From the NCBI GenBank assembly GCA_016124635.1, contig WGNJ01000015.1:124001-188000 (forward strand): 64,000 nucleotides of DNA, in the 5' to 3' direction. The notes below the pieces were generated by a model that did no database searches, had not been told where the DNA came from, and was given only the letters and a program-made list of their open reading frames with translations. Source of the DNA: Alphaproteobacteria bacterium (GTDB lineage: Bacteria; Pseudomonadota; Alphaproteobacteria; Micropepsales; Micropepsaceae). Both the position numbers and the translations under genes were made by a program. Positions 1 through 9,512 of the stretch are shown one piece after another (within the stretch, counting starts at the first letter, position 1; each line of letters begins with the position of its first letter).

Positions 1-65
1 CGTCGTGCGTAGGCGCACGCCTTGCGCTTCCGCCATTTTCAAGTTCGTCAAGAGAACGAAGTGCG

Positions 66-85
66 TTTCGAAATTTATTTCGAAA
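66..85. repeat. 9-bp inverted repeat over the rpsT stop codon
   Basis: TTTCGAAAT (66-74) and ATTTCGAAA (77-85) are perfect inverted arms separated by two bases; the rpsT stop codon lies at 75-77. It is AT-rich and has no T-run on the minus strand, so it is a poor intrinsic terminator. It might be a weak 3' stem of rpsT mRNA. Confidence 0.3.
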
Positions 86-341
86 GCGCTTTGACGCGCT
101 TCGTGAGGCGCGACACTTTGCGTGCGGCCGCGCGCTTGTGCATTACGCGCTTGTTCGCGCCGCGCACGATTTCAGGCTGGGCGGCACGAAGCGCTTCTCG
201 CGCCGCCTTTTCATCGCCGGATGCAATCGCTTCTTCGACTTTGCGGACATACGAGCGAACGCGGCTCTTGCGCGCAGTGTTGATGGCCTCGCGACGCTTT
301 GCTTTGCGTGCGGCCTTCGCGGCTGAGCGGATGTTCGCCAT
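75..341 (-). CDS. rpsT: 30S ribosomal protein bS20
   Basis: An 88-residue, very basic protein that begins [17 protein letters not shown] and ends in a Lys/Arg-rich tail, the normal size and composition of bS20. It binds 16S rRNA early in assembly of the small subunit. The ATG is preceded by an AAAGGA ribosome binding site on the minus strand. A strong sigma-70-type promoter lies 59-88 bases upstream of the start codon (400-429), so the gene can be transcribed independently of the hydratase gene behind it. In related Hyphomicrobiales rpsT lies next to dnaA, so dnaA may lie just beyond the left edge; that is inference from known synteny and is not visible here. Confidence 0.97.
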   Translation of the reverse strand: MANIRSAAKAARKAKRREAINTARKSRVRSYVRKVEEAIASGDEKAAREALRAAQPEIVRGANKRVMHKRAAARKVSRLTKRVKALSK

Positions 342-399
342 GAGACATATTCCTTTAGATATACGGCTACGAAAACGCGCCCTTCGTCGAGGGCCGGGG

Positions 400-429
400 G
401 TTATAGACGCCCAATTTGCCGGGCGTCAA
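400..429 (-). promoter_or_regulatory. sigma-70-type promoter of rpsT
   Basis: On the minus strand TTGACG (424-429) and TATAAC (400-405) are separated by 18 bases, a good match to the consensus. The spacer carries a 7-bp inverted repeat, GACGCCC/GGGCGTC (406-412 and 421-427), whose right arm overlaps the -35 hexamer. That repeat could be an operator or just a stem. Confidence 0.65.
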
Positions 430-446
430 CGCCTGCGCACCCCTTT

Positions 447-1223
447 TTAGCGGTGCTCGAACTTCGGCTTTCGCTTGTCGATGAACGCCGCCATCCCTTC
501 CTTCTGATCCGCCGTCGCGAACATCGAGTGAAACAGCCGCCGCTCGAACCGGACACCCTCGGACAGCGTCGTTTCGTAGGCGCGGTTCACCGTCTCCTTC
601 GCCATCATGACGATGGGCAGGGACATCTCGCTGACCGCTTCCGCCGCCTTGAGCGCCTCGGCGACCAGATCCGCGACCGGAACGACACGGCTGACCAGGC
701 CGGAGCGCTCCGCCTCAGCCGCATCCATCATCCGCCCCGTTAAGCACATCTCCATCGCTTTGGACTTGCCGACGAAGCGGGTCAGGCGCTGCGTACCGCC
801 GGCGCCCGGCATGACGCCAAGCTTGATTTCAGGCTGGCCGAACTTGGCGTTATCGGCCGCGATGATGAAGTCGCACATCATCGCCAGCTCACAGCCGCCG
901 CCGAGCGCAAAGCCTGCGACCGCTGCGATCACCGGCTTGCGACACCGCGTCACACGCTCCCAATTGCGCGTAATGAAGTCCTCGCTGAACACGTCCATGT
1001 AGCCCTTGGGCGCCATCTCCTTGATGTCCGCGCCGGCGGCAAACGCTTTCTCCGATCCCGTAATGACAATGCAGCGGATCGCCTTATTCGCCTCGGCCGC
1101 ATCGAGCGCGACCGTCAATTCGTCCATCAGCTGCCCGTTCAGCGCGTTGAGGGCTTGCGGACGATTGAGTGTGATCAGCTCGACTGCGCCGCGCGTTTCC
1201 GTCTTGATGGTCTCAAAAGCCAT
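447..1223 (-). CDS. enoyl-CoA hydratase (crotonase family)
   Basis: 258 residues, the usual length of a short-chain enoyl-CoA hydratase, which adds water to trans-2-enoyl-CoA in fatty acid beta-oxidation. The CoA-binding/oxyanion segments [11 protein letters not shown] and [11 protein letters not shown] are present. The segment [18 protein letters not shown] carries the second catalytic glutamate region typical of true hydratases. The ATG follows a GAGGGCAAGG-type ribosome binding site. It sits between mutM and rpsT on the same strand, an arrangement common in this order. Substrate chain length cannot be read from the sequence. Confidence 0.93.
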   Translation of the reverse strand: MAFETIKTETRGAVELITLNRPQALNALNGQLMDELTVALDAAEANKAIRCIVITGSEKAFAAGADIKEMAPKGYMDVFSEDFITRNWERVTRCRKPVIAAVAGFALGGGCELAMMCDFIIAADNAKFGQPEIKLGVMPGAGGTQRLTRFVGKSKAMEMCLTGRMMDAAEAERSGLVSRVVPVADLVAEALKAAEAVSEMSLPIVMMAKETVNRAYETTLSEGVRFERRLFHSMFATADQKEGMAAFIDKRKPKFEHR

Positions 1224-1274
1224 GACCTTGCCCTCGTCGTTCGAGGGCCCTTTAGCGCAATCCGCGCGCCGCCG

Positions 1275-2111
1275 CTAGCGCTGGCAGACCGGGCAATAAA
1301 ATGTCGAGCGGCCCGATTGCACGATCCTTTTCACGTGGCCTCTGCATCCGCGCGTAAGGCAAGCTTGCCCTTCCCTGTCGTAGACGCGGAACCGGTGCTG
1401 GAAGTAGCCAAGCTCGCCGTCGGCACGCCGATAATCGCGAAGTGTTGACCCGCCTGCTCTGATCGCATCCTCAAGCACCGTTCGCGCGCTCGTGACCAAC
1501 CGTGCGATCTGCTCGCGCTTTAGGGAGCGTGCCAGGCGCTTGGGTGAGATGTGAGCGCGATAGAGCGCCTCGCACACATAGATGTTGCCGAGCCCCGCGA
1601 CGACGCGTTGGTCGAGCAGAGCCGCCTTGATCGGTGTCTTCTTTCCTTTCAGCTCGTCGCTCAAATAGGCCGCAGAGAAATCGGCTGAAAGAGGCTCGGG
1701 CCCCAGCCCCTTCAAAAGCTTGTGACCCGCGAGGGCATCAGGCGCGATCAGCGTCATCAAACCGAAGCGGCGGTGATCGCTATAGATGACGCGCGCACCG
1801 CGATCAGTTTCGAACAGCACGTGATCATGCGCGCCGCCACCGATGGAGTTTGTTCGCTCATGATCCACGAAGAATCGACCGCTCATCCCCAGATGCATCA
1901 ACAGAATTTCGCCGTCGTCGAGCTCGGCCAAAATGTACTTCGCTCGTCGGGTGAGCTTCTCGACCCGGCGCCCGGTTAACCGTTCGGCGAACCGCGGAGG
2001 AAAGGCGATGCGCAAATCCGGCCGTCGCGCCTCGACACGCACGAGTTTGCGCCCCTCGAGCACGGGAACGAGGCCGAGGCGCACGGTTTCAACTTCGGGA
2101 AGCTCGGGCAT
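1275..2111 (-). CDS. mutM: formamidopyrimidine-DNA glycosylase (Fpg)
   Basis: 278 residues starting [10 protein letters not shown], so the N-terminal Pro2 (Schiff-base nucleophile) and Glu3 are correctly placed; the start at 2111 was chosen for this reason and upstream in-frame codons are not coding. Fpg excises 8-oxoguanine and other oxidised purines and then cleaves the strand. The C-terminus has the four-cysteine zinc finger (CLTRGC...FYCPVCQ). The gene is divergent from ubiE with a 57-base gap that contains a 12-bp imperfect inverted repeat. Confidence 0.97.
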   Translation of the reverse strand: MPELPEVETVRLGLVPVLEGRKLVRVEARRPDLRIAFPPRFAERLTGRRVEKLTRRAKYILAELDDGEILLMHLGMSGRFFVDHERTNSIGGGAHDHVLFETDRGARVIYSDHRRFGLMTLIAPDALAGHKLLKGLGPEPLSADFSAAYLSDELKGKKTPIKAALLDQRVVAGLGNIYVCEALYRAHISPKRLARSLKREQIARLVTSARTVLEDAIRAGGSTLRDYRRADGELGYFQHRFRVYDREGQACLTRGCRGHVKRIVQSGRSTFYCPVCQR

Positions 2112-2119
2112 GTGACGGC

Positions 2120-2160
2120 GTGGAAGGTAGCTGAGTGGAGGACCGGCGGCTATCTTCCAC
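2120..2160. repeat. imperfect 12-bp inverted repeat between mutM and ubiE
   Basis: GTGGAAGGTAGC (2120-2131) and GCTATCTTCCAC (2149-2160) pair with one mismatch around a 17-base loop. It fills most of the divergent mutM-ubiE promoter gap. It could be an operator or a hairpin in the ubiE leader; no regulator is known to me for it. Confidence 0.5.
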
Positions 2161-2168
2161 CTCATCTC

Positions 2169-2930
2169 ATGAGCGACGACAAGAACACGGCATCATTCGG
2201 CTTCCGCGACGTCCCGCAGGAGGAGAAATCGCGCCTCGTCGGCCGGGTCTTCTCGTCGGTCGCCAAGAATTACGATGCGATGAACGACCTGATGTCGGGC
2301 GGCGTTCACCGTTTGTGGAAGGCGGCGATGATCGACTGGCTCGCGCCAGCCGCCGATACGCAGCTCATCGATGTCGCCGGAGGCACCGGCGACATTGCCT
2401 TTCGCTTCCTGGATCGAACCGCGGCGAAAAAAGGTGCCGCGCGCGTCACCGTCTGCGACATCAATCCGGACATGCTCAACGTCGGCGCCGAGCGTGCCGC
2501 GGCGCGAGAAGATCGAGACCGCCTCGCGTTCGTCTGCGGCAACGCCGAAAGCCTGCCGTTTACCTCCGCTTCAGCCGACGCCTATACGATTGCCTTTGGC
2601 ATCCGCAACGTGACCCATATCGATCGCGCATTGGCCGAGGCCTATCGCGTATTGCGGCCGGGCGGACGCTTCTTGTGTCTCGAATTTTCGCGTGTCGACG
2701 TGCCCATCCTCGAACAGCTTTACGAACTCTGGTCGTTCAAGGCGATTCCCGCAATCGGCGAAGCCGTCGCCCGTGATCGCCCGGCCTACGAATATCTCGT
2801 TGAGAGCATCCGCCGCTTTCCGCCGCAGCAGACTTTCGCGAAGATGATTGAGAAGGCGGGCTTTGAGCGCGCCACGTTCCGCAATCTGACCGGAGGCATC
2901 GCCGCGATGCACTCGGGTTGGAAGATCTGA
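2169..2930 (+). CDS. ubiE: ubiquinone/menaquinone biosynthesis C-methyltransferase
   Basis: 253 residues from the ATG at 2169. UbiE methylates the ring carbon of the ubiquinone (and demethylmenaquinone) intermediate using SAM. The family block [18 protein letters not shown] lies near residues 28-45, followed by the SAM-binding loop DVAGGTGD at about 68. The C-terminal region ends in the usual [11 protein letters not shown]. The next gene, ubiB, follows after 7 bases, so the two form a ubiquinone operon. In-frame codons upstream of 2169 fall in the inverted repeat and are unlike the family. Confidence 0.96.
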   Translation: MSDDKNTASFGFRDVPQEEKSRLVGRVFSSVAKNYDAMNDLMSGGVHRLWKAAMIDWLAPAADTQLIDVAGGTGDIAFRFLDRTAAKKGAARVTVCDINPDMLNVGAERAAAREDRDRLAFVCGNAESLPFTSASADAYTIAFGIRNVTHIDRALAEAYRVLRPGGRFLCLEFSRVDVPILEQLYELWSFKAIPAIGEAVARDRPAYEYLVESIRRFPPQQTFAKMIEKAGFERATFRNLTGGIAAMHSGWKI

Positions 2931-2937
2931 GGCGGCG

Positions 2938-4518
2938 ATGTTTCGTTCACTCCGCATGATGAGACGCCTCTGGCACGCGGCGAAGACGCTCGCAGCGTAT
3001 GACGTCCTTCCGCCGCCAGAGTGGAACGATTTCACGCCGGCGCCACTGCAATGGGCAAAGGCGCTGGGATTATTTCGTAAGAAGAAGTCCCTGCTGCAGG
3101 GGCGCAGCGGCGAACGGCTGGCGCGCGCCTTCACGGATCTCGGACCCTCATACATTAAGCTTGGACAGTTCTTGGCGACCCGACCCGATGTCATCGGCGT
3201 GGAGATCGCACGCGATCTCTCCGAGCTGCAGGACAGACTGCCGCCGTTCCCGCTTGCACAAGCACGACAGATCCTGGCCGAGGAATTGTCGCAAGACGTT
3301 CGGGCGACGATCGCGGATATGGGCGATGCCATCGCGGCCGCGTCAATCGCTCAAGTTCACAAGGTCACGCTGAAGGCGGAGAGCGAAGGCGCGCCGCCGC
3401 GCGTTCGCGCGCTGAAGATTCTGCGCCCCGGCATCGAGCGTGCTTTTGCCGCCGATCTCGAGGCCTTCGCTTGGGCCGCACGCAAGCTCGAAGCTTTCAG
3501 CGCCGAGGCAGTGCGCCTGCGCCCGGTCGCGCTCGTCGACACGCTCGCACGCTCGATCGCAATCGAGATGGATTTGCGCCTTGAAGGCGCCGCCGCCGTC
3601 GAGATGGCGAACAACACCGCCAAAGACGCCGACTTCCGCGTTCCCGCGATCGATTGGAATTTGACGACGCGCCGTGTGCTCGCAACCGAATGGATCGACG
3701 GCATCTCGCTGAAGGACCAAGACGCACTCGTCGCTGCCGGTCACGATGTAAAGCAACTCGCCAATATCGTCATTCAGAGTTTCTTGAAGCACGCGCTGCG
3801 CGACGGCTTCTTCCACGCCGACATGCATCCCGGCAATTTGTTCGTCGACAGCGAAGGCCGCCTTGTCGCCGTCGACTTCGGCATCATGGGCCGTCTCGAT
3901 CCGCTCGAGCGGCGCTTCATGGCCGAGACGCTCGGCGGTTTCTTGGCGCGCGACTATCGCAGCGTCGCCGCGATCCATCTGCAAGTCGGCTTCGTCAGCG
4001 CTGAGCACAAGATCGACGACTTCGCGCAGGCCTTGCGCGCCATCGGTGAGCCCATCTTCGGCCGCGATGCCAGCCAAGTCTCGATGGCGAAGCTCTTGGC
4101 CCAGCTCTTCGAAGTGACGCGCTTGTTCGACATGCCGCTGCAGCCGCAGCTCGTTCTTCTGCAGAAGACGATGGTCGTCGCCGAGGGCGTCGCCCGCCAG
4201 CTCGATCCGACGCACTCGATGTGGGAAGCCTCGCGTCCGATCCTGGAGCAATGGATGGTCGAACAAGTCGGCCCGCAGGCGCGCCTCAAGGACGCCGCCG
4301 AGGGCATGACTTCGTTGGGCCGCGCCATCTCGGCATTGCCGGAAGTCCTACGAAACGCAGAACAGATCGCCGCGACGCTCTCCGCTGGCGGCCTCAAGCT
4401 CCACCCCGACACCGCTCGCCAAATTGCGGAGGCTCAGGTCTCACGGACGGCACACGTTCGCGTCGCGATCTGGCTCGGCGCCGCCGCTCTCGCTCTCATC
4501 GCTCTCGCCCAGCTTTAG
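2938..4518 (+). CDS. ubiB: UbiB, ABC1/ADCK-type atypical kinase for ubiquinone synthesis
   Basis: 526 residues. UbiB is a membrane-associated protein-kinase-like ATPase needed for ubiquinone synthesis. Visible family features are the KxGQ motif (KLGQ, residues 74-77), the Ala-rich ATP loop AAASIAQVH, the catalytic segment HADMHPGNLF, the metal-binding VDFGIMG, and a C-terminal hydrophobic helix that ends the protein and anchors it to the membrane. It is coupled to ubiE (7-base gap). Its exact substrate is unresolved for the family. Confidence 0.95.
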   Translation: MFRSLRMMRRLWHAAKTLAAYDVLPPPEWNDFTPAPLQWAKALGLFRKKKSLLQGRSGERLARAFTDLGPSYIKLGQFLATRPDVIGVEIARDLSELQDRLPPFPLAQARQILAEELSQDVRATIADMGDAIAAASIAQVHKVTLKAESEGAPPRVRALKILRPGIERAFAADLEAFAWAARKLEAFSAEAVRLRPVALVDTLARSIAIEMDLRLEGAAAVEMANNTAKDADFRVPAIDWNLTTRRVLATEWIDGISLKDQDALVAAGHDVKQLANIVIQSFLKHALRDGFFHADMHPGNLFVDSEGRLVAVDFGIMGRLDPLERRFMAETLGGFLARDYRSVAAIHLQVGFVSAEHKIDDFAQALRAIGEPIFGRDASQVSMAKLLAQLFEVTRLFDMPLQPQLVLLQKTMVVAEGVARQLDPTHSMWEASRPILEQWMVEQVGPQARLKDAAEGMTSLGRAISALPEVLRNAEQIAATLSAGGLKLHPDTARQIAEAQVSRTAHVRVAIWLGAAALALIALAQL

Positions 4519-4569
4519 AATTTGTCAGACCGCCAAGACTCGGACGCGTGGCGAACGACGGCTTAAGCC

Positions 4570-5547
4570 TTAAACGGCCTTCACAAACCATGTTGTCATT
4601 GGCTCGTAACCATGACGGGTGAGAAAGCGCAATTTCGCCGTCCACGCCGTCGGGCAAATCGCGACAGCGCGATCCTTGCCTCTCTCCATCAGGTCTCTTT
4701 CGGCGGCGGATAGCAGCGCACTTCCTATTGCGCTAGGGCCAGGCGTCATGAGCGATGTCCCAAACGTTGCGCAGTGGAAGTCGTCGATCAGGCCGACGCT
4801 CTCGCGCTCGAATGCAAGCGGCACCTGGAGCGGGCTCGCGGGTTGAGCGATGACGAAGCCCGTGACATCACCGCTCTTCGGCGCAACGATCATCGTGCGA
4901 TCCGGCAGCGAAAGGCTATAGCCCATCCACGCGCCGAAGCGCGCCGCTGCGTCGGGATGCGATTCCCACATCAGTGCGTTCGCTTCTCTAAGCCGTGCGC
5001 GCGCTTCGGCATTTAGAGCCACGATCACAGACACATCTTCTGCAATTGCAGGTCTCGCATCGGTCGCGGAATGGTGTTCGAGCCGGCTCTTCAGCAGGAA
5101 GTGGGTGACAGGTTCATACCCATTCGTCGTGAGAACTTTTGCGCGCCCCGCATCTCGCTCGGAAGCCGCAGCCAATAGAATAGCGGCGCCGCGCTTCCGC
5201 ACGTCGCTCTCAGCCGCAATCAACAAGGGACCGAAAGCTTCAGACGTCTCATCTTCGGCGCAATCCAGCACGATACCCGCCGACTGGCCTCCGAGATGGT
5301 AGATCGGGGGACAAGGGATGAGCCCGACCCGTACGGCCCCCACAACGCGCCCACCCGACTCGAAGACGAACCAGCGAAATCCCGTCCAACCTGCACCCAC
5401 CTCGTGGTCGACGGTTTGTTCGATATGCGTGGTTGACGCGCGAGCAAGGCTGCCAAGCTTTGCATCGGCTTCGCACCGTACGGCCCGCTCGCTGACGATT
5501 AGCTGGACGATGCGCGCAACGTCGTTGTTACCTGCGGGACGGACCAT
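4570..5547 (-). CDS. tandem-domain GNAT N-acetyltransferase
   Basis: 325 residues that look like two related GNAT halves. The first half ends TTNGYEPVTHFLLKS (around residues 138-152). The second ends TRHGYEPMTTWFVKAV at the C-terminus. Each half has an acetyl-CoA-fold helix before this strand (LLIAAESDVRKRG and LLSAAERDLMERG). The acceptor substrate is unknown. A GAGG element precedes the ATG. It is convergent with ubiB and divergent from coaBC. Confidence 0.75.
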   Translation of the reverse strand: MVRPAGNNDVARIVQLIVSERAVRCEADAKLGSLARASTTHIEQTVDHEVGAGWTGFRWFVFESGGRVVGAVRVGLIPCPPIYHLGGQSAGIVLDCAEDETSEAFGPLLIAAESDVRKRGAAILLAAASERDAGRAKVLTTNGYEPVTHFLLKSRLEHHSATDARPAIAEDVSVIVALNAEARARLREANALMWESHPDAAARFGAWMGYSLSLPDRTMIVAPKSGDVTGFVIAQPASPLQVPLAFERESVGLIDDFHCATFGTSLMTPGPSAIGSALLSAAERDLMERGKDRAVAICPTAWTAKLRFLTRHGYEPMTTWFVKAV

Positions 5548-5634
5548 GACCCGGAGAACCTCACCTTAGGCGCTGGGAAGTCAAGGATTTTAGCCATATT
5601 CCGGGCCTTTTCACACGCGCACGACGGTATTACA

Positions 5635-5640
5635 TATAAT
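5635..5640 (+). promoter_or_regulatory. candidate -10 element of coaBC
   Basis: A perfect TATAAT hexamer lies 32 bases before the coaBC GTG start, in the divergent gap. No convincing -35 hexamer is seen 16-18 bases upstream, so this is tentative. Confidence 0.35.
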
Positions 5641-5672
5641 CCCCAAGCCAGCCGACCAAAATCGAGGCACCC

Positions 5673-6881
5673 GTGCTCAACGGCAAGCGCATCCTTCTGA
5701 TCATCGCGGGCGGCATCGCCGCCTACAAAAGCTTGGAGCTGATCCGGCGTCTGCAAGATCGCGGCGCCAAAGTGCGCGCCATCCTGACCAAGGCAGGCGC
5801 CGAATTCGTCACGCCGCTCTCGGTCTCGAGCCTCACGCGGGAGAAGGTCTATCAGGGCCTTTTCGACCTCACGGACGAAGCAGCGATCGGCCACATCCGC
5901 CTATCGCGCGACGCCGACCTTTTGGTCGTAGCGCCGGCAACCGCGGACTTGATCGCCAAGATGGCCAACGGTCTTGCCGACGATCTCGCGTCGACTGCAC
6001 TGCTTGCTACCAACAAGCCGGTGCTGATCGCGCCGGCGATGAACCCGCAGATGTGGCTGAACGGCGCAACGAAGCGCAACGTTGCTCAGCTGATCGCGGA
6101 CGGAGTCTCCATCGTCGGACCGAATGTCGGCGCAATGGCCGAACCTGAAAGCGGCCCCGGACGGATGTCCGAGCCGCACGAGATTCTCGGCGCCATCGAA
6201 GCGCATTTTGCCAAGACCTCAGGCGCGCTGGCCGGCGTGAAGGCGCTCGTCACCGCCGGCCCGACGCACGAGCCGATCGATCCGGTGCGCTACATCGCCA
6301 ATCGCTCGTCCGGCAAGCAAGGCTATGCCATCGCGGAGGCACTGAGCGAGCTCGGTGCCGAAACGACGCTCGTCTCCGGGCCAACCTCGATTGCACCGCC
6401 GGCGCGGGCAAAGATTGTGCGCGTCGAGACGGCGCATGAGATGTTCGCGGCGTGCGAAGCCGCCCTGCCCGTTGACGTCGCGGTCTGCGCGGCGGCTGTC
6501 GCCGATTGGCGTGTCGATCACGCTGCCAATCAGAAGATCAAGAAAACCGCTTCTGGCATGCCGCAACTTTCGCTGGTCGAGAACCCGGACATTCTTCACG
6601 CGCTGAGCACGCTCAAAGCGCAGCGCCCGCGCCTTGTCGTCGGGTTCGCCGCCGAGACGGAAAACGTCGTCGCCTATGCGCAAGCCAAGCGCGCCAAGAA
6701 AGGCTGCGACTGGATCGTCGCCAACGACGTCTCGCCCGCCACCGGCATCATGGGGGGTGACAAGAACACCGTGCATTTGATCACGGCGTCGTCCGCCGAA
6801 GCCTGGCCCGAGCTCGCTAAGAACGATGTTGCGACCCGTCTGGCCGAGCGCATCGCCGCGCACCTCAAAGGTGCCGCATGA
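5673..6881 (+). CDS. coaBC: bifunctional phosphopantothenoylcysteine decarboxylase/synthetase
   Basis: 402 residues, starting with GTG after an ATCGAGG ribosome binding site. The N-terminal CoaC half is an FMN-dependent decarboxylase ([15 protein letters not shown]; the PAMNPQMW substrate motif). The C-terminal CoaB half is the cysteine ligase ([34 protein letters not shown] followed by NQKIKK). Together they convert 4'-phosphopantothenate to 4'-phosphopantetheine for coenzyme A. The gene overlaps dut by 4 bases (ATGA), as is usual in this group. Confidence 0.97.
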   Translation: MLNGKRILLIIAGGIAAYKSLELIRRLQDRGAKVRAILTKAGAEFVTPLSVSSLTREKVYQGLFDLTDEAAIGHIRLSRDADLLVVAPATADLIAKMANGLADDLASTALLATNKPVLIAPAMNPQMWLNGATKRNVAQLIADGVSIVGPNVGAMAEPESGPGRMSEPHEILGAIEAHFAKTSGALAGVKALVTAGPTHEPIDPVRYIANRSSGKQGYAIAEALSELGAETTLVSGPTSIAPPARAKIVRVETAHEMFAACEAALPVDVAVCAAAVADWRVDHAANQKIKKTASGMPQLSLVENPDILHALSTLKAQRPRLVVGFAAETENVVAYAQAKRAKKGCDWIVANDVSPATGIMGGDKNTVHLITASSAEAWPELAKNDVATRLAERIAAHLKGAA

Positions 6882-7333
6882 TCGCCGTCCAGATCCTGAC
6901 GCTGCCGCATGGCCGCGGATTGACGCTCCCAGGACAAGCAACCGACAACGCCGCGGGCCTCGACATCCCGGCCGCCGAAGAGGTGACGATCGGCCCAGGC
7001 TCTGTCGCGGCCGTCGCAACAGGCTTCGCGCTCGCAATTCCGAGCGGTTATGAAGGCCAGGTCCGCCCGCGCTCGGGTCTTGCGCTGAAGCACGCCGTCA
7101 CCGTTCTCAACGCACCCGGCACCATCGACGCCGACTATCGCGGCGAGGTGAAGGTCATTCTCATCAATCACGGAAGCGATCCGTTCCGCATCGCCAGGGG
7201 CGATCGCATCGCGCAGCTCGTCATTGCGCCGGTCACGCGCGCCCATTTCGAACAGGTCAACGCATTGCCGCAAACAGAGCGCGGCGCCGGCGGCTTCGGG
7301 TCGACCGGCATCGCCGCCAGAAAAGGAGCATGA
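6878..7333 (+). CDS. dut: dUTP diphosphatase
   Basis: 151 residues, a standard trimeric dUTPase that hydrolyses dUTP to dUMP and keeps uracil out of DNA. Conserved motifs are visible in order: [25 protein letters not shown] (with the catalytic Asp), [12 protein letters not shown], and the flexible C-terminal P-loop-like arm [10 protein letters not shown]. Start overlaps the coaBC stop (ATGA). The next gene starts 3 bases after its stop, so all are translated from one message. Confidence 0.97.
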   Translation: MIAVQILTLPHGRGLTLPGQATDNAAGLDIPAAEEVTIGPGSVAAVATGFALAIPSGYEGQVRPRSGLALKHAVTVLNAPGTIDADYRGEVKVILINHGSDPFRIARGDRIAQLVIAPVTRAHFEQVNALPQTERGAGGFGSTGIAARKGA

Positions 7334-7336
7334 GTC

Positions 7337-7789
7337 GTGTTGCGTTTGTCCCGCAAAGCCATCCTGGCGCTGGAAGCGGTACTCGACATCGCCTGCAACT
7401 CGCGTCCCGACCCCGTGCAGGCGAAGGAAATCACCCGCCGGCAAGGCGTGCCGCACCGTTATCTCGAACAGGTTATGCAGGCATTGGTGCGCGCAGGCAT
7501 CTTGAAGGGCGTGCGCGGCCCGCGCGGCGGCTATCGACTGGCGCGTGAGCGGCGGCGCATAACCGCGGGCGAGATCGTACGCCTCGTCGCCGACCTCGAA
7601 GCGGCCGACGAGCCGGAATTGCACGGCGCGTCCGCGATCGGCGACCGTGTCGTGCGCCCCATGATCGAAACCGTCCACACCAATCTGATGCGCGAGCTCG
7701 ACTCGATCACGATCGAGGACCTTTGCCACAAGGCCGAGGAAAAAGGGCTCGCCGAGCCGCTCGAAGTCCGCGCCGACTTCGCAATCTAA
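7337..7789 (+). CDS. Rrf2-family transcriptional regulator
   Basis: 150 residues with an N-terminal winged helix of the Rrf2/IscR/CymR family (LSRKAILALEAVLDIA, then QGVPHRYLEQVMQALVRAG and GVRGPRGGYRL). The GTG start is set by an AGGAG box 8 bases upstream. The protein has a single cysteine and lacks the three-cysteine cluster site of IscR, so it probably senses something other than an Fe-S cluster. It lies directly before cysK (18-base gap), which suggests a CymR-like role in control of cysteine synthesis; this is inference. Confidence 0.88.
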   Translation: MLRLSRKAILALEAVLDIACNSRPDPVQAKEITRRQGVPHRYLEQVMQALVRAGILKGVRGPRGGYRLARERRRITAGEIVRLVADLEAADEPELHGASAIGDRVVRPMIETVHTNLMRELDSITIEDLCHKAEEKGLAEPLEVRADFAI

Positions 7790-7807
7790 CAACATAGGGA
7801 GAACAAC

Positions 7808-8788
7808 ATGAGCGACCCCGCCCGAAAGACAGCAGCGCAGCACGTCCCCGGCCGGGGCCGAATCTACGACTCGATCACTGAGACCATCGGCGACACGCCG
7901 CTCGTCCGTTTGCATCGCATGGCGAAGGAGGCCGGCGCGAAGGCTGACATCCTGCTCAAGCTGGAATTCTTCAATCCCCTCGCGAGCGTCAAGGATCGCA
8001 TCGGCGTTTCGATGATCGAAGACCTAGAGGCGCGTGGCCTCATCAAGTCGGGCACGACGCTCATCGAGCCGACGTCCGGTAATACCGGCATCGCGCTCGC
8101 CTTCGTCGCCGCCGCGAAAGGATATCCGCTCGTCCTCGTGATGCCGGAGTCGATGTCGATCGAGCGCCGGAAGATGCTGCTTTTGCTCGGCGCGAAGCTG
8201 GAGTTGACGCCAGCAGCACAGGGCATGCGCGGTGCCGTCGCCCGCGCACAAGAGATAAACAAAGAAATACCGAACTCGATCATCCCGCAGCAATTTGACA
8301 ATCCGGCGAACCCGGCAGTCCACCGCCGTACGACGGCGGAGGAAATCTGGAACGACACGGCGGGTAAGGTCGACGGCGTGGTCTCCGGGATCGGCACCGG
8401 CGGCACCATCACCGGCGTCGGCACCGTACTCAAAGCCAAAAAATCGTCGGTCAAGATGATCGCGGTGGAACCGGAAGACAGCGCCATACTTTCAGGCCGG
8501 CCGCCCGGCCCGCACAAGATTCAAGGCATCGGCGCCGGCTTCGTTCCCTCGATACTCGATCGCTCGGTCATCGATGAGATCGTCACCATCGGCAACGAGA
8601 CCGCTTTCGCGACGGCGCGCAAAGCCGCGCAGATGGAGGGCATTCCCTGCGGCATCTCGTCGGGTGCGGCCATCGCTGCGGCACTGGAGGTCGGTTCGCG
8701 CAAGGAATGGGCGGGCAAAACGCTCGTGGTCATTATCCCGTCGTTTGCGGAGCGCTATCTGTCGACAGCCTTGTTCGACGGGCTCTAG
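7808..8788 (+). CDS. cysK: cysteine synthase A (O-acetylserine sulfhydrylase)
   Basis: 326 residues, a PLP-dependent enzyme that makes cysteine from O-acetylserine and sulfide. The PLP lysine is in SVKDRIG (Lys62). The substrate loop TSGNTGIAL, the phosphate-binding [10 protein letters not shown] and the C-terminal SSGAA serine are all present. A GGGAG ribosome binding site precedes the ATG. It is the last gene of the coaBC-dut-Rrf2-cysK run. Its stop codon overlaps that of the convergent SH3 gene. Confidence 0.94.
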   Translation: MSDPARKTAAQHVPGRGRIYDSITETIGDTPLVRLHRMAKEAGAKADILLKLEFFNPLASVKDRIGVSMIEDLEARGLIKSGTTLIEPTSGNTGIALAFVAAAKGYPLVLVMPESMSIERRKMLLLLGAKLELTPAAQGMRGAVARAQEINKEIPNSIIPQQFDNPANPAVHRRTTAEEIWNDTAGKVDGVVSGIGTGGTITGVGTVLKAKKSSVKMIAVEPEDSAILSGRPPGPHKIQGIGAGFVPSILDRSVIDEIVTIGNETAFATARKAAQMEGIPCGISSGAAIAAALEVGSRKEWAGKTLVVIIPSFAERYLSTALFDGL

Positions 8789-9357
8789 TGGAACGTCTCG
8801 TCGCCGTAGACGCCCCACAACCGGTCGCGGGTCACATAACCGTCGAAGCCGCGTGCGCTGATCTCGCACCATTCGCCGTCACAACCAAGCAGCTGCGCCT
8901 GAAGCCCGGGCGCGGCGTAAGCGACAACGTTGGCGTCTGCCTTCGCCGCCGCCAGCATCGCGGTGTTCACGCGGCCGGTGACGATCACATTCCGCCGCGA
9001 CTCGAGCATGGCGGCCTTAACCCAGCCGGTGTCGCCGCTTGCGTCCCGAATTCGTCGCCAAGTGTCGAACTCGGCAATAATCTCGACCGGCACCCCGACA
9101 CGGACATAGGTCCAGATCACGTCCTGGTCGAAGGACGGCCCGCGGCGCACATTGAGACGCCTGGCGCGAACGCTGACCCAGCGCGGCACCGGCAGCCCGG
9201 AGGGAGCGATGCGGGGCGTCGGCGGTGCCTCAACGGGCGACTGCAGGGCGGCTTCCGCCAAGGGCCTGAGTCTAGTGTCGGGAATCGCTTGCGCCGGCAT
9301 CGCCCAGCTCTGAGCGGCGGCCGTTATCAAGACGAGTACGATCAGACTAGTGCGCAA
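8785..9357 (-). CDS. exported SH3-like domain protein
   Basis: 190 residues with an N-terminal signal peptide (hydrophobic segment to about residue 24, with AQA near the cleavage point). Two bacterial SH3-like units follow, the first with [15 protein letters not shown] and DTGWV. Such domains usually bind cell-wall peptides or act as scaffolds in the periplasm. No catalytic motif is seen. It overlaps the convergent cysK by 4 bases and is divergent from the dehydrogenase gene. Confidence 0.82.
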   Translation of the reverse strand: MRTSLIVLVLITAAAQSWAMPAQAIPDTRLRPLAEAALQSPVEAPPTPRIAPSGLPVPRWVSVRARRLNVRRGPSFDQDVIWTYVRVGVPVEIIAEFDTWRRIRDASGDTGWVKAAMLESRRNVIVTGRVNTAMLAAAKADANVVAYAAPGLQAQLLGCDGEWCEISARGFDGYVTRDRLWGVYGDETFH

Positions 9358-9512
9358 TTGGTCCCGTGTCCTGCAAGCGAAGACGTCGATTGCCGGGTTG
9401 ATATCGCCGTGGTGAATGATGTCTTATCTGACGATCCCGCGCTTAAAATTGCGTTAGCGCGCACGCAGTGCATGCTCAAAGAAATTCGGAACACTTAATT
9501 CGCGTTTGGTCC

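Noticed and set aside
1..74. oriC or dnaA at the left edge
   Set aside because: Only 74 bases remain after rpsT; no DnaA box or dnaA coding sequence can be shown. The idea rests on synteny only.
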